64,000 nucleotides of DNA from Prochlorococcus sp. AG-412-J13 (GTDB taxonomy: Bacteria; Cyanobacteriota; Cyanobacteriia; PCC-6307; Cyanobiaceae): NCBI GenBank assembly GCA_003214815.1, contig QCLE01000006.1, positions 1 to 64,000 of the forward strand. The letters are read 5' to 3'. Shown in pieces: positions 34,888-45,897 of this stretch (the stretch's first letter is position 1; each line of letters opens with the position of its first letter). Made by a program: the position numbers and the translations under genes. The notes beneath the pieces are model-generated. The model saw only the letters and a program-made list of their open reading frames with translations. It did not search any database and was not told the DNA's origin.

Positions 34888-35610
34888 ATGACTTTTACAA
34901 AATATCAATTTAACAATTTTTGTTATTGGCCTTCAAATCCTAAAAAAATTTTGGAATTTATTGGTGGAAGTTATCTAGCTTCTAAGCCAGATTTAACTTA
35001 TAGAAGATTCATAGAAAGTTTAATTAATAAAAATTATGCAGTACATGCATATAAATACACTCCACAATTTGATCACCAACAACTTGCCATCAAAGCATGG
35101 AAGGATTTTAAGAATTGCCGAATATCTTTATCTAAGAGAATAGGGGCATCAATTCCTACAATAAGAATTGGTCATAGCCTAGGCAGTAAACTTCATTTAA
35201 TTTCTCCTGATGGTGGAAGAAATTGCGAAAAATTCATATCTATTAGTTTTAACAACTTTAGTGCTAACAAATCAATTCCATTATTGAAACAAATTTCTCA
35301 AAAATTAGAATTTAATAGTGAATTCAGCCCAAGTCCTGAAAAAACTTTGCAATTAATTAAAAAAACATATAATCAAAAAAATAACTTCCTCATAAAATTC
35401 AAGTCAGACGAATTAGATCAAACAGATAACTTATTTTCTTGTCTAAAAGCAAGAAAAGAAGATAATTCTAAGGGGATAATGCTAAAAGGCACACATACTA
35501 TAATTGCAAGTGCAGGACTAAGAGAAAATTTTTTAGGAGACTGGGCCGATGATGAATTCAAAAGAAATACTATAAAAAAAATTTCCAATTTAATTGATGA
35601 ATCTGATTAG
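34888..35610 (+). CDS. DUF1350 alpha/beta-hydrolase-like protein
   Basis: The 240-residue protein contains [22 protein letters not shown] and the nucleophile-elbow-like [13 protein letters not shown] (Gly-His-Ser-Leu-Gly), as in the cyanobacterial/plant DUF1350 family. This is an alpha/beta-hydrolase fold of unknown substrate. A catalytic His is plausible in KGTHTIIAS. The stop shares bases TTAG with the convergent acs stop. Confidence 0.78.
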   Translation: MTFTKYQFNNFCYWPSNPKKILEFIGGSYLASKPDLTYRRFIESLINKNYAVHAYKYTPQFDHQQLAIKAWKDFKNCRISLSKRIGASIPTIRIGHSLGSKLHLISPDGGRNCEKFISISFNNFSANKSIPLLKQISQKLEFNSEFSPSPEKTLQLIKKTYNQKNNFLIKFKSDELDQTDNLFSCLKARKEDNSKGIMLKGTHTIIASAGLRENFLGDWADDEFKRNTIKKISNLIDESD

Positions 35611-37589
35611 GACAATTCTTTCAACTTTTCCAAAACCGAACTATCTTCAAGAGTGCTTATATCTCCACTGATTTTTTCTCCAGCAGCCAAAGATCTCAAA
35701 ATTCTCCTCATAATTTTTCCACTACGTGTTTTAGGAAGGGAGTCAGAAATTATTATTTTATCAGGCTTTGCGATAATTCCAATTTCATTAACAACATGTT
35801 TCTTTAAATTCTCCACTAATTCTGGAGAACTATTCACATCTTTCTCTAGAGATACAAAAGCAAATATAACTTCACCTTTTAAATCATCTTTTCTACCCAC
35901 AACAGCAGACTCTGCAACTGATTTATGACTTACCAAAGCAGATTCTATTTCCATTGTTCCTAAACGATGTCCTGAAACACTAATGACATCATCAACTCTT
36001 CCCATAATCCATATATAACCATCTTCATCAATCCGTGCTCCATCTCCAGCAAAATAAACATTTTTTTCTCCACTAAAGGAAATATATTCCCAATAACTCT
36101 CCAAATATCTCTTTGAATTACCATGAATTGTTCTCATCATTCCTGGCCAAGGCTTCTTAATAATTAAATATCCACCATCATTTTTCATTACCTTTTCTCC
36201 ATTCTTATCAACCACTTCAACTTCGATTCCTGGTAAAGGGTAAGTAGCTGAACCTGGCTTTGTAGCAACGACTCCAGGCAAGGGACTTATCATTACACCA
36301 CCAGTCTCAGTTTGCCACCAAGTATCAACAATAGGGCATTTATTTTTACCAATAACATCTTTGTACCAAATCCATGCTTCAGGATTAATTGGTTCTCCAA
36401 CTGTTCCCAAAAGTCTAAGACTCTCCAGATTATATTTATCAGGGATTTCACGACCAGACTTCATAAATGCTCTTATTGCAGTTGGTGCAGTATAAAAAAT
36501 AGAAACCTTATATTTTTGAACAATTTCCCAAAAAGCCCCTAAATTAGAGGGCCTTGGCACCCCCTCAAACATTAAGGTTGTAGCACCATTAGATAAGGGC
36601 CCATAAACTATGTAACTATGGCCTGTAATCCAACCAACATCAGCAGTACACCAGTAAATGTCGTCATCTTTTAAATCAAAAATCCATTTAAATGTCAAAT
36701 GGGTCCAAAGATTATAACCACCTGTAGTATGAACTACACCTTTGGGCTTCCCAGTAGAGCCTGAAGTATAAAGAATAAAAAGTCTATCTTCGCTATTCAT
36801 TATTTCTGGTTCACACTGATCTTTTTGATCTTTTAATAATTCGTGCCACCATAAATCTCTATCATCAACCATCAAAATATTTTTTTTGGTTCGTTGAACA
36901 ACAACTACTTTTTCAACAACTTTATCTGCCCCACTTTCAATTGCCATATCAACTGCTTGCTTAAGTTCAATCAACTTATCTTTTCTAAAGCCACCATCCG
37001 CAGTAATAACAAATCTTGCGTTTCCATCAATTAGTCTATCTTTCAAAGCTTCTGAAGAAAATCCTCCAAATACAACCGAATGAGGCGCGCCAATTCTTGC
37101 ACAAGCCAACATCGCAAACATCGCTTCAGGAATCATTGGCATATAAATACATACCAAATCTCCTTTTTTTACTCCAATTGCTTTTAATGCATTAGCAGCT
37201 TTACATACCTCTTTTAAAAGTTCTTCATAAGTATATTTTTTGCTATCTCCAGGTTCACCTTCCCATATAAGTGCAGTCTTTCCTCCAAGTCCTCTTTTAA
37301 TGTGTCTATCTAAGCAGTTATATGTAATATTGAGTTTCCCTTCTTTAAACCATTTAAAAAAGGGAGCATTATCGCTATCTAATACAGTTTGAAATGGCTC
37401 AAACCAATCTAATTCAGATTTTGCAAAAGTTTCCCAAAATTGAATAGGATTATTTGATGCTTGTTTTTTTAGACTTATTAATTCTTCTTGAGAACTAATA
37501 TTTGAGTTTTCTGCAAATTCTTTTGATGGAGGGAAAATTCTCTTTTCTTCGAGTATGTTATTGATTGAATTTTTTTTATCTAATGACAT
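35607..37589 (-). CDS. acs: Acetyl-CoA synthetase
   Basis: The 660-residue adenylate-forming enzyme has the A3 motif [18 protein letters not shown], acetate pocket [24 protein letters not shown], the hinge region [16 protein letters not shown] and the C-terminal [14 protein letters not shown]. The Lys in SGK is catalytic and is the usual acetylation target. It activates acetate to acetyl-CoA in the cytoplasm. The length is normal. Confidence 0.96.
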   Translation of the reverse strand: MSLDKKNSINNILEEKRIFPPSKEFAENSNISSQEELISLKKQASNNPIQFWETFAKSELDWFEPFQTVLDSDNAPFFKWFKEGKLNITYNCLDRHIKRGLGGKTALIWEGEPGDSKKYTYEELLKEVCKAANALKAIGVKKGDLVCIYMPMIPEAMFAMLACARIGAPHSVVFGGFSSEALKDRLIDGNARFVITADGGFRKDKLIELKQAVDMAIESGADKVVEKVVVVQRTKKNILMVDDRDLWWHELLKDQKDQCEPEIMNSEDRLFILYTSGSTGKPKGVVHTTGGYNLWTHLTFKWIFDLKDDDIYWCTADVGWITGHSYIVYGPLSNGATTLMFEGVPRPSNLGAFWEIVQKYKVSIFYTAPTAIRAFMKSGREIPDKYNLESLRLLGTVGEPINPEAWIWYKDVIGKNKCPIVDTWWQTETGGVMISPLPGVVATKPGSATYPLPGIEVEVVDKNGEKVMKNDGGYLIIKKPWPGMMRTIHGNSKRYLESYWEYISFSGEKNVYFAGDGARIDEDGYIWIMGRVDDVISVSGHRLGTMEIESALVSHKSVAESAVVGRKDDLKGEVIFAFVSLEKDVNSSPELVENLKKHVVNEIGIIAKPDKIIISDSLPKTRSGKIMRRILRSLAAGEKISGDISTLEDSSVLEKLKELS

Positions 37590-37682
37590 TAAATAAATCT
37601 ATGCTTAATAAACTTAGTCGAAAAATTAATGGTTTTCAAAAATTTTAATATTAATTTAGCTGGAATAATTTTTTTAAAAGAT

Positions 37683-38654
37683 CTAATAAATACGGCTTAG
37701 AACAAATTCTGGAAGAGCCATTAAAGCCCTTTTATATTCTGAATCAGGGAGCCAAACTAAAGCTTCTTTAGAAAGCATTGCAAAATCCTCAGCTAGTTTT
37801 CTGGAACTTTCGATAGCTTTAGAGTTCATAATAATACTAAGGGCATTATCTAAATCATCTTTTTCAGCAAGTTCTCTATTAATAAGAACAGACAATTTTT
37901 TATTTTCTTCTAAGGCATATAAAACTGGTGCAGTAAGATAACCACTTGCAAGATCACTTACAGCAGGTTTACCGAGTTGTTTATCATTTCCAGTAAAGTC
38001 GAGTATGTCATCCACAACTTGAAAAGCCAAGCCAATATTTTTGCCAAAATCGTACAAAGATGTTAATTTTTCATCTTTAAGTCCACTCAAAACTCCAGCT
38101 GCTTTAGAGCTATTGGCTATTAACGATGCAGTTTTACAATAGCTTTTATTAATATATTTTGAAAAAGATTGAGCAGAGTCGAATCTATTGAGATTTTGTT
38201 TAATTTCACCTTCTGCTAAATCCATTATTACCCTGCTAAGTAATTTAACTACATTTACATTATCAAGATTTGCAAGGTGCCAACTTGCTTGAGCAAATAA
38301 GAAATCACCTGCCAAAACAGCTACTCTAGTGTTAAATCTGCTATGTACTGTATCAACGCCTCGTCTTGTAGAGGCCTCATCAACAACATCATCATGGACT
38401 AATGATGCTGTATGAATCATCTCAGTTATCTCAGCAAGCCTTTTATGTTTACTTGTTAAAAAATATTCAGGAGATATTGCTTTTGAAATTAATAAGACGA
38501 TACCTGGTCTAAGTCTTTTACCCCCAGCACTAAAGAGATGTTCTGCTGCGGCTTGGAGAATTGGATGACCAGCTCCAATTAAATTTTTCAGTTCAAGAAT
38601 AAGATCATCAAGATCATTTTCAACTGGTTGTAGTAGTTCTGTTACTGTATTCAT
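37683..38654 (-). CDS. sds: Solanesyl (long-chain polyprenyl) diphosphate synthase
   Basis: The protein has the two Asp-rich motifs of trans-prenyltransferases, LVHDDVVDEAST and QVVDDILDFTGND, and the FSAGGKRLRPGIVLL block. Counting from ATG 38654 it is 323 residues; an ATG four codons upstream (38666) is also possible. The small residues before the first Asp motif suggest a long product. It probably supplies the C45 side chain for plastoquinone. It follows murI by 15 bp or so on the same strand. Confidence 0.9.
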   Translation of the reverse strand: MNTVTELLQPVENDLDDLILELKNLIGAGHPILQAAAEHLFSAGGKRLRPGIVLLISKAISPEYFLTSKHKRLAEITEMIHTASLVHDDVVDEASTRRGVDTVHSRFNTRVAVLAGDFLFAQASWHLANLDNVNVVKLLSRVIMDLAEGEIKQNLNRFDSAQSFSKYINKSYCKTASLIANSSKAAGVLSGLKDEKLTSLYDFGKNIGLAFQVVDDILDFTGNDKQLGKPAVSDLASGYLTAPVLYALEENKKLSVLINRELAEKDDLDNALSIIMNSKAIESSRKLAEDFAMLSKEALVWLPDSEYKRALMALPEFVLSRIY

Positions 38655-38681
38655 GATTGACCTCATCTATATATTAAGGAA

Positions 38682-39476
38682 TCAAACATTGCTTCGGAGG
38701 TTAACTAACCTAATTTCTTTATTAATTTCAAACCAAAATTTTACTTTTTTGAAAAATACATCTTTTTCTGAAGTAACAAAGAATTCTACATTTTCATAAG
38801 AAAGACTTTCATAACAGGCAGTTTTTGGAATAGCAAAAGATTCATTAAATTTTTTTATTAATGCTACCGATGGATCAATAATTTTTATATTTGAATCTAA
38901 TTTTTTTCTTAAAAAGTCATAAATCAAAGGATAGTGACTACATCCAAGTATTAATTCTTCAATATTTTTGTTTATTAGTGGTCTTAAGTATAAATCCGAA
39001 AGATAATTCAACTTATCATGATTTAATTTTTCTTTTTCAATTTCTGATACAAATTCTGGACATTCTTGCTGAAATATTTTCGTTTTCTCTTTTTTAGAAT
39101 TTATAGCGTTTTTATAATATGATGATCGAACAGTTGTTCGTGTTGCTAGGACACCAATTATTTGTTTATCAACTACTTCCGATACTGAATTTATAAGGTC
39201 AAAACAAGGGGCCTTTAAGTTATCTTTAAGAATATCGAGTGCGCATGCATTTGTAGTATTACAAGCTACTAAAAGTGCATCCAAATTCTTATCTTCAAAA
39301 AAATTGCAAATCTCTTTTGCAATTAGTCTTATCTCTTTAAAATTTTTACTACCAAAAGGTATTCTTTTTGTATCCGCCAAATAAAAAACTTTTACATCTT
39401 TACGTGTTTTTAGTAAAGAATTAAGGATAGTAAAACCACCTATACCACTGTCAAATATACCTATTTTAAGCTTCAC
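38682..39476 (-). CDS. murI: Glutamate racemase
   Basis: The 264-residue protein has IGIFDSGIGGFTIL, the first catalytic Cys in VACNTTNACALD and the second in ILGCSHYPLIYD. It converts L- to D-glutamate for peptidoglycan. Its start overlaps the amidase stop by 4 bp, so amidase-murI-sds look like one transcript. Confidence 0.95.
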   Translation of the reverse strand: MKLKIGIFDSGIGGFTILNSLLKTRKDVKVFYLADTKRIPFGSKNFKEIRLIAKEICNFFEDKNLDALLVACNTTNACALDILKDNLKAPCFDLINSVSEVVDKQIIGVLATRTTVRSSYYKNAINSKKEKTKIFQQECPEFVSEIEKEKLNHDKLNYLSDLYLRPLINKNIEELILGCSHYPLIYDFLRKKLDSNIKIIDPSVALIKKFNESFAIPKTACYESLSYENVEFFVTSEKDVFFKKVKFWFEINKEIRLVNLRSNV

Positions 39477-40558
39477 CCTATTTTGTACAGATATTCAAGA
39501 ATGCCTTTTGCAATTGCATAAGCTAATCTTTTACGATGCGTTGTTTTTTCTAATCTTCTTGCATCTAATCTCCCCGTTAAAAATCCAATTTCTACAAGAA
39601 CTGCAGGCATCCTAGTATTTTTAATTACGTAAAATCTACCTTGTTTAACGCCTCGATCAGGACTCCCAGGAGAAACTCTTAGAATTTGTTTTTGAATGTT
39701 TTTAGCGAGTAACCTACCTCTCCAACCTCTATAGTAAAAGGTTTCCAATCCATTAATATCCCTTCTTTTACCTCTTGAGGCATTTGCATGAATACTTACA
39801 AAGATATCTGCATCCATATTATTAGCAAAGGAAACTCTTGGATGTAAATCCAAATCAACTTCATTTTTTCTGGTTAACCTTACTTTGACACTTTTCTCAG
39901 ACAGTAATTTTTTAACTATTTTGGAAACCTCCAGTACAACATCTGTTTCCCTAATACCACCTATACCTATTGCTCCTGGATCAGGACCTCCGTGCCCTGG
40001 GTCGATAATAACCGAAAATTTGTTTTGTTTTACGTCTGGTAATTTCAAGAAATGATAATCACTTTTCTTCTTATGAATTAATTTTTGATTTTCTTTGATA
40101 TTTCTTATTCTATTAACAACTACGCCTTCACCAATCTTCTTAAAAGGATCTTTTGGGTTAAATAGTTTAATTCTCCACCTGTTTTGATCTAAGCCAACCA
40201 ATCGCCAAGTCAAAGGGTTCAAAAAAGCTTCTTCCTTAAATTCAACTACCAGTCTTGTTTTACCCTTATTTGGTTTGCCTAATCTAATTTCTTTTACTGG
40301 GCCATTACCTTTAATTGATCTTGGGTTTTTTAATTCTCCTGGAAAATCCACCCAAAATCTATCGCCAGATATTAGGTTAGCCTTCTGAAAGTATGCTTTT
40401 AAATTTGTATTTGATTTAGTTCTTAATTCTAAAGTCCCATCAGTTTTTATCGCCCATGCTGCCAGAGCACTTGAAGATTTAACTGGGAGGATAGAAGAAT
40501 TTAAAAATAAAAAAACGGATAAATAACGAAAAAGTTTTTTATCTAAAAACTTTATCAT
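39473..40558 (-). CDS. N-acetylmuramoyl-L-alanine amidase with AMIN domain
   Basis: The 361-residue protein has a signal segment (about 10-32), an AMIN-like beta domain (about 35-135, WAIKTDGTLELRTKSN ... RLVVEFKEE) and an Amidase_3 domain (about 180-358). Zinc ligands appear in IDPGHGGPDPGA (His), GIRETDVVL (Glu) and SIHANAS (His), with catalytic Glu in VEIGFL. It splits septal peptidoglycan in the periplasm. It starts 1 bp inside the nitrilase stop and overlaps murI by 4 bp, indicating coupling. Confidence 0.93.
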   Translation of the reverse strand: MIKFLDKKLFRYLSVFLFLNSSILPVKSSSALAAWAIKTDGTLELRTKSNTNLKAYFQKANLISGDRFWVDFPGELKNPRSIKGNGPVKEIRLGKPNKGKTRLVVEFKEEAFLNPLTWRLVGLDQNRWRIKLFNPKDPFKKIGEGVVVNRIRNIKENQKLIHKKKSDYHFLKLPDVKQNKFSVIIDPGHGGPDPGAIGIGGIRETDVVLEVSKIVKKLLSEKSVKVRLTRKNEVDLDLHPRVSFANNMDADIFVSIHANASRGKRRDINGLETFYYRGWRGRLLAKNIQKQILRVSPGSPDRGVKQGRFYVIKNTRMPAVLVEIGFLTGRLDARRLEKTTHRKRLAYAIAKGILEYLYKIG

Positions 40559-41385
40559 TAGTTTGAAAACAATTTGTTTTTTCTATGTTTAAGGCTTGGC
40601 ATCTGCTCCCTAATTTTCTTTACCCTCTCTTTATCAGCAGGTGCTATTGCAGCGCCCTGAGTTTTTCCTGCATCAGATAAGACTGTACCCCATGGGTCAA
40701 TTACCATTGCATGGCCATGACTTTGCCTTCTCCCATAATGAATACCAGTTTGAGCTGGAGCAACTACATATGCTGTATTCTCAATTGCTCTTGCTTGTAA
40801 TAGGATTTGCCAATGATCTTTTCCAGTAAATGCTGTAAAAGCTGCGGGAATCATAATTAGTTCTGCACCATTCGAAGACAAATATCTATAAAGTTCGGGA
40901 AATCTAACATCATAACAAATCGATAATCCTATTTTGCATAAACCTGGTACGTCTACAACAGGTGGATACTCTGCCCCAGATAAAATAGTGGATGATTCCT
41001 TATATAAATTTCCATCTGGCAAATCAACATCAAATAAGTGAATCTTGTCGTATTTTGCCAAAATCTGTCCATCTTTCCCAAATAAGGCTGATCTGTTAAA
41101 AGTATGACTTTCATCACCAGCAGGAACAGGATACCCTCCTCCCAAAAGAAATACTTGATATCTTTGTGACATAGTTTTTAGAAAATTTGCACACTTCTCT
41201 GACAATTCAGAAGCTAATCTAAGTTTTTCATCATCTCCTCCTAAAAAAGCAAAATTCTCAGGCAATCCTATTAACTCAGCACCTCTTCTAGCAGCTAATT
41301 CGATCTGTTCTTCTGCTTCAATAAAATTTGCTTCAACATTTGAAGTACTTGTAATTTGCAATGCAGCTACCAAAAAATCAGTCAA
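40558..41385 (-). CDS. Carbon-nitrogen hydrolase (nitrilase family)
   Basis: The 275-residue protein shows the Glu-Lys-Cys triad: Glu in IGLPENFAFL, Lys in AKYDKIHLFDVD and Cys in LSICYDVRFPELYR. The DVDLPDG and RAIENTAYVVAPAQ wording places it in the Nit1/Nit2 (omega-amidase or deaminated-glutathione amidase) branch. It is upstream of the amidase gene with one shared base. The exact amide substrate is inferred, not shown. Confidence 0.88.
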   Translation of the reverse strand: MTDFLVAALQITSTSNVEANFIEAEEQIELAARRGAELIGLPENFAFLGGDDEKLRLASELSEKCANFLKTMSQRYQVFLLGGGYPVPAGDESHTFNRSALFGKDGQILAKYDKIHLFDVDLPDGNLYKESSTILSGAEYPPVVDVPGLCKIGLSICYDVRFPELYRYLSSNGAELIMIPAAFTAFTGKDHWQILLQARAIENTAYVVAPAQTGIHYGRRQSHGHAMVIDPWGTVLSDAGKTQGAAIAPADKERVKKIREQMPSLKHRKNKLFSN

Positions 41386-41415
41386 GACTTTACTCCTAGT
41401 GAACCAATTCGTAAA

Positions 41416-42147
41416 TCATGAGGCACGAATCACACCTCTTTCAACTTGAGCTGGCACAATATCTAAGCAATCCAGTTCAGAGCAACATTTAAAATCATCC
41501 TCATAATCTCCAAGACTTGTCAATCTTTTGCCATGGGTTGCTGTTTTTAAACATTTCAAAATATCATTTTTCCAAAAATCCCAGAGTGCCAAAGCAGCCT
41601 GTAATTCGTCATTCATAATATTAATTGCAAAATCACAGTTCTGTTCCAAGTATGAGGCCAAAGCACCTGCAGCTAAAGAATCCTCAAGTGAATATGAGCC
41701 TTCCCAACCACTACCAAGTATTAAAACATTTTCTCTTTTTAATGAAATGATTTTTTCGGCAACTGCTTTCCTATTTGGGAGTCCCATAGCAAATAAATGG
41801 TTTGCATTTTGAACTTTTTGCAATGATTTAGTTCCATTAGTCGTACTCATAAAAAGTCTCTTACCATTTACAACTTCTTTTGTAACTGATAAAGGAGAAT
41901 TTCCTAAATCAAATCCCTCAATCTTCTTTCCGCCTCTCTCTCCAAGCATTAGTTTCTCATTTGCTTGCCACTTGATTGCAGATTCTTTTAATAAATCTAA
42001 ATCTGCAAAAACTTGTATTGAATCAGCACCATTAGTTAAAGCCCAGGAAATTGTTGTTGTAGCTCTTAAAACATCAATGACCACTGCAATATCGGGGTTT
42101 ATATCTGGAACATCCTTTGCAACGTGATAATAAGTAAGATTAATGAT
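41416..42147 (-). CDS. comB: 2-phosphosulfolactate phosphatase (ComB family), non-ATG start
   Basis: The family core is plain: VIDVLRATTTISWAL, LMLGERGGKKIEGFDLGNSP and STTNGTKSLQK. The first ordinary start codon (GTG at 42084) would remove the first strand. In-frame sequence upstream reads NLTYYHVAKDVPDINPDIAV, normal ComB N-terminal text, and contains no ATG, GTG start or TTG that fits. AAAAGGGA lies 5-8 nt before ATC (42147) and ATT (42144), so translation probably begins at one of these. The enzyme makes sulfolactate; its cyanobacterial role is unclear. Confidence 0.82.
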   Translation of the reverse strand: MINLTYYHVAKDVPDINPDIAVVIDVLRATTTISWALTNGADSIQVFADLDLLKESAIKWQANEKLMLGERGGKKIEGFDLGNSPLSVTKEVVNGKRLFMSTTNGTKSLQKVQNANHLFAMGLPNRKAVAEKIISLKRENVLILGSGWEGSYSLEDSLAAGALASYLEQNCDFAINIMNDELQAALALWDFWKNDILKCLKTATHGKRLTSLGDYEDDFKCCSELDCLDIVPAQVERGVIRAS

Positions 42148-42276
42148 GAAATCCCTTTTCTAAACATATTATAGAAAACAGTTACTTAATTTGATTATTT
42201 TTTTTAAAAAACAAACTTATTGATAATATAGAACTAATTTGTTTTTATAGAAATTTTATCAATTATTAATTTGAAA

Positions 42277-43587
42277 ATGAATAATGTCCGCAAAATAAAA
42301 GGTGGAGTTAATTTAAAAGGAAAAATAAAAGTACCTGGAGATAAATCTATATCTCATAGAGCTTTAATAATTGGAAGTATTGCTAAGGGTGAGACGACTA
42401 TTGAGGGATTTTTACATTCTGAAGATCCACTTTCAACTGCTAATTGTCTTAGAAAATTAGGCGTAAACATACCAGAAATAAAAAAAGATGAGCCTTTTAC
42501 TATTTCAGGATTGGGTCTTGATGGATTAGAAGAGCCTAAAGAAATTCTAAATTGTGGGAATTCGGGAACCACCATGAGATTATTAATGGGGTTATTAGCA
42601 GGTCAAGAAGGTAAAAATTTTATCTTAACAGGAGACAAATCTCTTAATGAGAGGCCAATGGGTAGAGTGGGCAAACCTTTATCTTTGATGGGTGGCAAAA
42701 TTTCTGGGAGAGAAAAAGGGAACAAAGCTCCAATCTCAATTGATGGGAATAAACTTAAAGGATGTGTTATTGGAACCCCTGTAGCGAGTGCTCAAGTAAA
42801 ATCCGCAATATTATTGGCAGGCCTTAAAGCTTCTGGAACCACTTCTGTTATTGAGCCGGCATCTTCAAGAGATCATACAGAAAGAATGTTAAAAGCATTT
42901 GGAGCAGATATAAGTATCAGAGGAGAATTAGGAAGGAATGTAGTTATAAAGTCAGGGGGTAACTTAATTGGTCAGAAAATATTAATCCCCGGAGACATAA
43001 GCTCTGCTTCCTTTTGGATGATTGCTGCATCTATTGTGCCAAATTCGGAAGTTTTAATTCAGAATGTAGGATTAAATCCCACTAGAACAGGGATTCTAAA
43101 AGTAATGGATTCAATGGGGGGCAATTATGAGATTTTAGATAAATCAACTATTGCAGGAGAACCTATTGGATCTATTAAAGTAAAGACTGCAAATAATTTG
43201 AGATCATTCACTATTGAAGGTGATATTCTCCCTAAACTTATAGATGAAATTCCTATCCTTACTGTAGCTGCCTGTTTTTGTAATGGAGTTTCTGAAATTA
43301 AGGATGCCCAAGAATTAAGAGTTAAAGAAACAGATCGATTAAAAGTCATGGCAAGACAGTTGCACAAATTCGGTGCTGAAATAATAGAAAAAGAGGATGG
43401 GCTAATTATTAATGGTCAATCAAAATTTCATTCTGCGGAGGTAGACAGCGAGACTGATCATCGAGTAGCAATGAGTCTTGCTATTGCTTCACTTCTTGCT
43501 AAAGGTACCTCAAAAATCATTAGGTCAGATGCTGCTAGCGTCTCGTATCCCACTTTTTGGGAAGACCTTGCCAAACTAACTAACTAA
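42277..43587 (+). CDS. aroA: EPSP synthase
   Basis: The protein has [50 protein letters not shown] and a late [12 protein letters not shown] and [13 protein letters not shown]. These are the PEP and shikimate-3-phosphate binding blocks of EPSP synthase; the GNSGTT segment decides glyphosate class and looks class II-like. It performs the sixth step of the shikimate path. I use ATG 42277; a TTG two codons earlier is in frame. It is followed 12 bp later by a methyltransferase gene. Confidence 0.94.
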   Translation: MNNVRKIKGGVNLKGKIKVPGDKSISHRALIIGSIAKGETTIEGFLHSEDPLSTANCLRKLGVNIPEIKKDEPFTISGLGLDGLEEPKEILNCGNSGTTMRLLMGLLAGQEGKNFILTGDKSLNERPMGRVGKPLSLMGGKISGREKGNKAPISIDGNKLKGCVIGTPVASAQVKSAILLAGLKASGTTSVIEPASSRDHTERMLKAFGADISIRGELGRNVVIKSGGNLIGQKILIPGDISSASFWMIAASIVPNSEVLIQNVGLNPTRTGILKVMDSMGGNYEILDKSTIAGEPIGSIKVKTANNLRSFTIEGDILPKLIDEIPILTVAACFCNGVSEIKDAQELRVKETDRLKVMARQLHKFGAEIIEKEDGLIINGQSKFHSAEVDSETDHRVAMSLAIASLLAKGTSKIIRSDAASVSYPTFWEDLAKLTN

Positions 43588-43599
43588 CTTAAAAAGTTT

Positions 43600-44505
43600 T
43601 TGTCGGAATTAATTGAAGTTTTAACAAAGGATGGGAGTTACTCTTTGAGAAGTGTATTTTTTCAAGAGAATTTCCATAGTTTAATAGGAGCATTGGAGGA
43701 AACAAAATTAAAGTTTACAGCTACTTCTAATTTGCAAAGATTTGAGGGTAAATCTCTTAATGTTTTGGATATATGTTTTGGTTTAGGATACAATTCCGCC
43801 TCTTTATTAGATGAATTAATTAAACAAAAATCGTATTTAAATTTATATGCTTTGGAGATTGATAAAAAGCCTCTTAAATATTCGCTTAGAAATAAATCTT
43901 TCCTTAAATTATGGGCTCCAAAAGTCAAAACAATTTTTGAATCATTGTATCGAAAAGATTACTTTGAGGATCAATTTTTTAAATGCAGTGTTTTGTGGGG
44001 TGATGCTAGAGAAAAAATCAACATTATTCCTTCATCTATTAAATTCGATCTAATTTATTTAGATGGTTTTTCTCCTCAAAAATGCCCACAAGTATGGACA
44101 ATTGAATTTTTATCTAAAGTTACAGAAAAGCTAAATTCTCAGGGTTATTTAATAACTTATTCTTCTTCAGCGGCAGTAAGGAAAACTTTAAGAAATCTTG
44201 GATTAGAGATTTTTACTATTAAACCAAGTTTTAAAAACAGAACTTTTTGGAGTCAGGGAACTGTCGCAATATCAAAATTTGATAAGAATAAATTGAAACC
44301 TAATTTCAATTTTGAAAAGTTATCTTTAATGGAAGAGGAACATCTTTTAACTAAAGCAAGTATTCCATACAGAGATCAAGATTTAAACTCAAGTAAAGAC
44401 GATATAATCAAGAAAAGATTAGATGAGCAATTATTCTCAAATCTATCCTCTACGAATAAATGGAGAGTAAAATGGGGAATGACGAAGTTATCCTTTAAGA
44501 GTTAG
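43600..44505 (+). CDS. MnmC-like SAM methyltransferase
   Basis: The 301-residue protein starts at TTG and contains NVLDICFGLGYNSASLLDEL (SAM motif), YALEIDKKPL, IYLDGFSPQKCPQVWTIEFL (LDGFSPxxxPxxW is the MnmC methyltransferase-domain signature) and ITYSSSAAVRKTL. It corresponds to the methyltransferase half of MnmC without the FAD oxidase half, so it would methylate an aminomethyl-uridine at tRNA wobble position 34. It is 12 bp after aroA. Confidence 0.82.
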   Translation: MSELIEVLTKDGSYSLRSVFFQENFHSLIGALEETKLKFTATSNLQRFEGKSLNVLDICFGLGYNSASLLDELIKQKSYLNLYALEIDKKPLKYSLRNKSFLKLWAPKVKTIFESLYRKDYFEDQFFKCSVLWGDAREKINIIPSSIKFDLIYLDGFSPQKCPQVWTIEFLSKVTEKLNSQGYLITYSSSAAVRKTLRNLGLEIFTIKPSFKNRTFWSQGTVAISKFDKNKLKPNFNFEKLSLMEEEHLLTKASIPYRDQDLNSSKDDIIKKRLDEQLFSNLSSTNKWRVKWGMTKLSFKS

Positions 44506-44530
44506 ATTTAAATAAGTATTTCAAATAAAC

Positions 44531-45880
44531 ATGTTAAGTGTTGCGATATTAGCGGCAGGCAAGGGCACTAGGATGGAAAGCTCATTGCCAAAAGTTTTAC
44601 ATAAAATTTCTGGCAAAAGTCTATTACAAAGAGTAATTGATTCATGTGTTGAATTAAAACCTGATCAAATCTTCGTAATTACTGGATACAAATCAAAAGA
44701 AGTACAAAAGTCAATCCCAAAAAATAAAAAAATCCATGTTGTTATTCAAGAACCTCAATCAGGAACAGGTCATGCTATCCAGGAACTTTGTAGAGAAGTA
44801 AAAAAACATGAAGGAAACCTTTTGATACTTAACGGCGATGTGCCACTAATTAAGCCTAGTACTCTAAAACAACTTTTATATTTACACGATTCAAAAAATG
44901 CTGATGTTTCTTTAATTACTACAAAGAAAACAAATCCTCATGGATATGGCAGAGTTTTTTTGAAGGGGGATTTTATAGAGAGAATTATTGAAGAAAAAGA
45001 TTGCAATGATCTAGAAAGAGAAAATCAATTAATAAATGCAGGTGTTTATTGTTTTAACTGGGGTAACTTGTCAGAAATAATTAATACCTTGCAAAGCAAT
45101 AATAATCAAAAAGAAATTTACTTAACAGATACGGTATCTTTGCTAAAAAATTCCTTAAGCCTCGAGGTAGAGGATAATGGAGAACTTCAAGGAATTAATA
45201 ACAGAATTCAACTATCAGAATGCGAGGAAAATATTCAGAATTCAATTAAAGAAAAGCATATGCTAAATGGTGTAACTTTTATAAATAAAGCAAGTTGTTC
45301 AATTAGTGAAGAAGCCGAAATTGGTAAGGATGTAACTATAGATGCTAATACACATATAAGAGGAAGTTCCAAAATAAATAGTCATTGCATTATCGGACCA
45401 AATACTTTTATTGAGAATTCTAAGGTGGGATTACATTGTGAAATTTCAAATTCTACTGTTTATGCTTCTCAGATAATGGATTACATAAAAATTGGCCCTT
45501 ATAGTCATATAAGACCTAATTCCAAAATATCTTCATTTAGCAAAATCGGTAATTTTGTTGAAATCAAAAATAGTCAATTAGAGGAAGAATCTAAAGTAAA
45601 CCATTTAAGTTATGTTGGTGATTCTATTATTGGAAGATCTACAAATATTGGAGCAGGTACTATTACTGCAAATTTTGATGGTGAGAAAAAACATCAAACA
45701 AAAATTGGTAAAAATTCCAATATTGGTGCAAATACAGTTTTTGTAGCGCCAATAAATCTCGGGGAATCAGTAACAACAGGAGCTGGTTCAGTGATCACCA
45801 AAGACTCCAAAGATAATTCATTAGCAATATCAAGAACTAAGCAAGTAAATATAGAAAATTGGAAAAGAAAGAAATCTTGA
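44531..45880 (+). CDS. glmU: Bifunctional UDP-GlcNAc pyrophosphorylase / GlcN-1-P acetyltransferase
   Basis: The 449-residue protein has an N-terminal nucleotidyltransferase with [31 protein letters not shown] and LNGDVPL. A C-terminal left-handed beta-helix of hexapeptide repeats ends in [16 protein letters not shown] and GAGSVITKD. It makes UDP-GlcNAc for peptidoglycan and lipopolysaccharide. It is convergent with murF one base away, with a 20-bp palindrome at the junction. Confidence 0.95.
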   Translation: MLSVAILAAGKGTRMESSLPKVLHKISGKSLLQRVIDSCVELKPDQIFVITGYKSKEVQKSIPKNKKIHVVIQEPQSGTGHAIQELCREVKKHEGNLLILNGDVPLIKPSTLKQLLYLHDSKNADVSLITTKKTNPHGYGRVFLKGDFIERIIEEKDCNDLERENQLINAGVYCFNWGNLSEIINTLQSNNNQKEIYLTDTVSLLKNSLSLEVEDNGELQGINNRIQLSECEENIQNSIKEKHMLNGVTFINKASCSISEEAEIGKDVTIDANTHIRGSSKINSHCIIGPNTFIENSKVGLHCEISNSTVYASQIMDYIKIGPYSHIRPNSKISSFSKIGNFVEIKNSQLEEESKVNHLSYVGDSIIGRSTNIGAGTITANFDGEKKHQTKIGKNSNIGANTVFVAPINLGESVTTGAGSVITKDSKDNSLAISRTKQVNIENWKRKKS

Positions 45881-45897
45881 ATTAATTAATTAATTCA
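45878..45897. terminator. 20-bp AT palindrome at glmU/murF junction
   Basis: TGAATTAATTAATTAATTCA is a perfect palindrome covering both stop codons of the convergent genes. A T-run lies to the right and an A-rich run to the left. It could act as a weak bidirectional terminator. An all-A/T stem is weak, so this is tentative. Confidence 0.3.
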
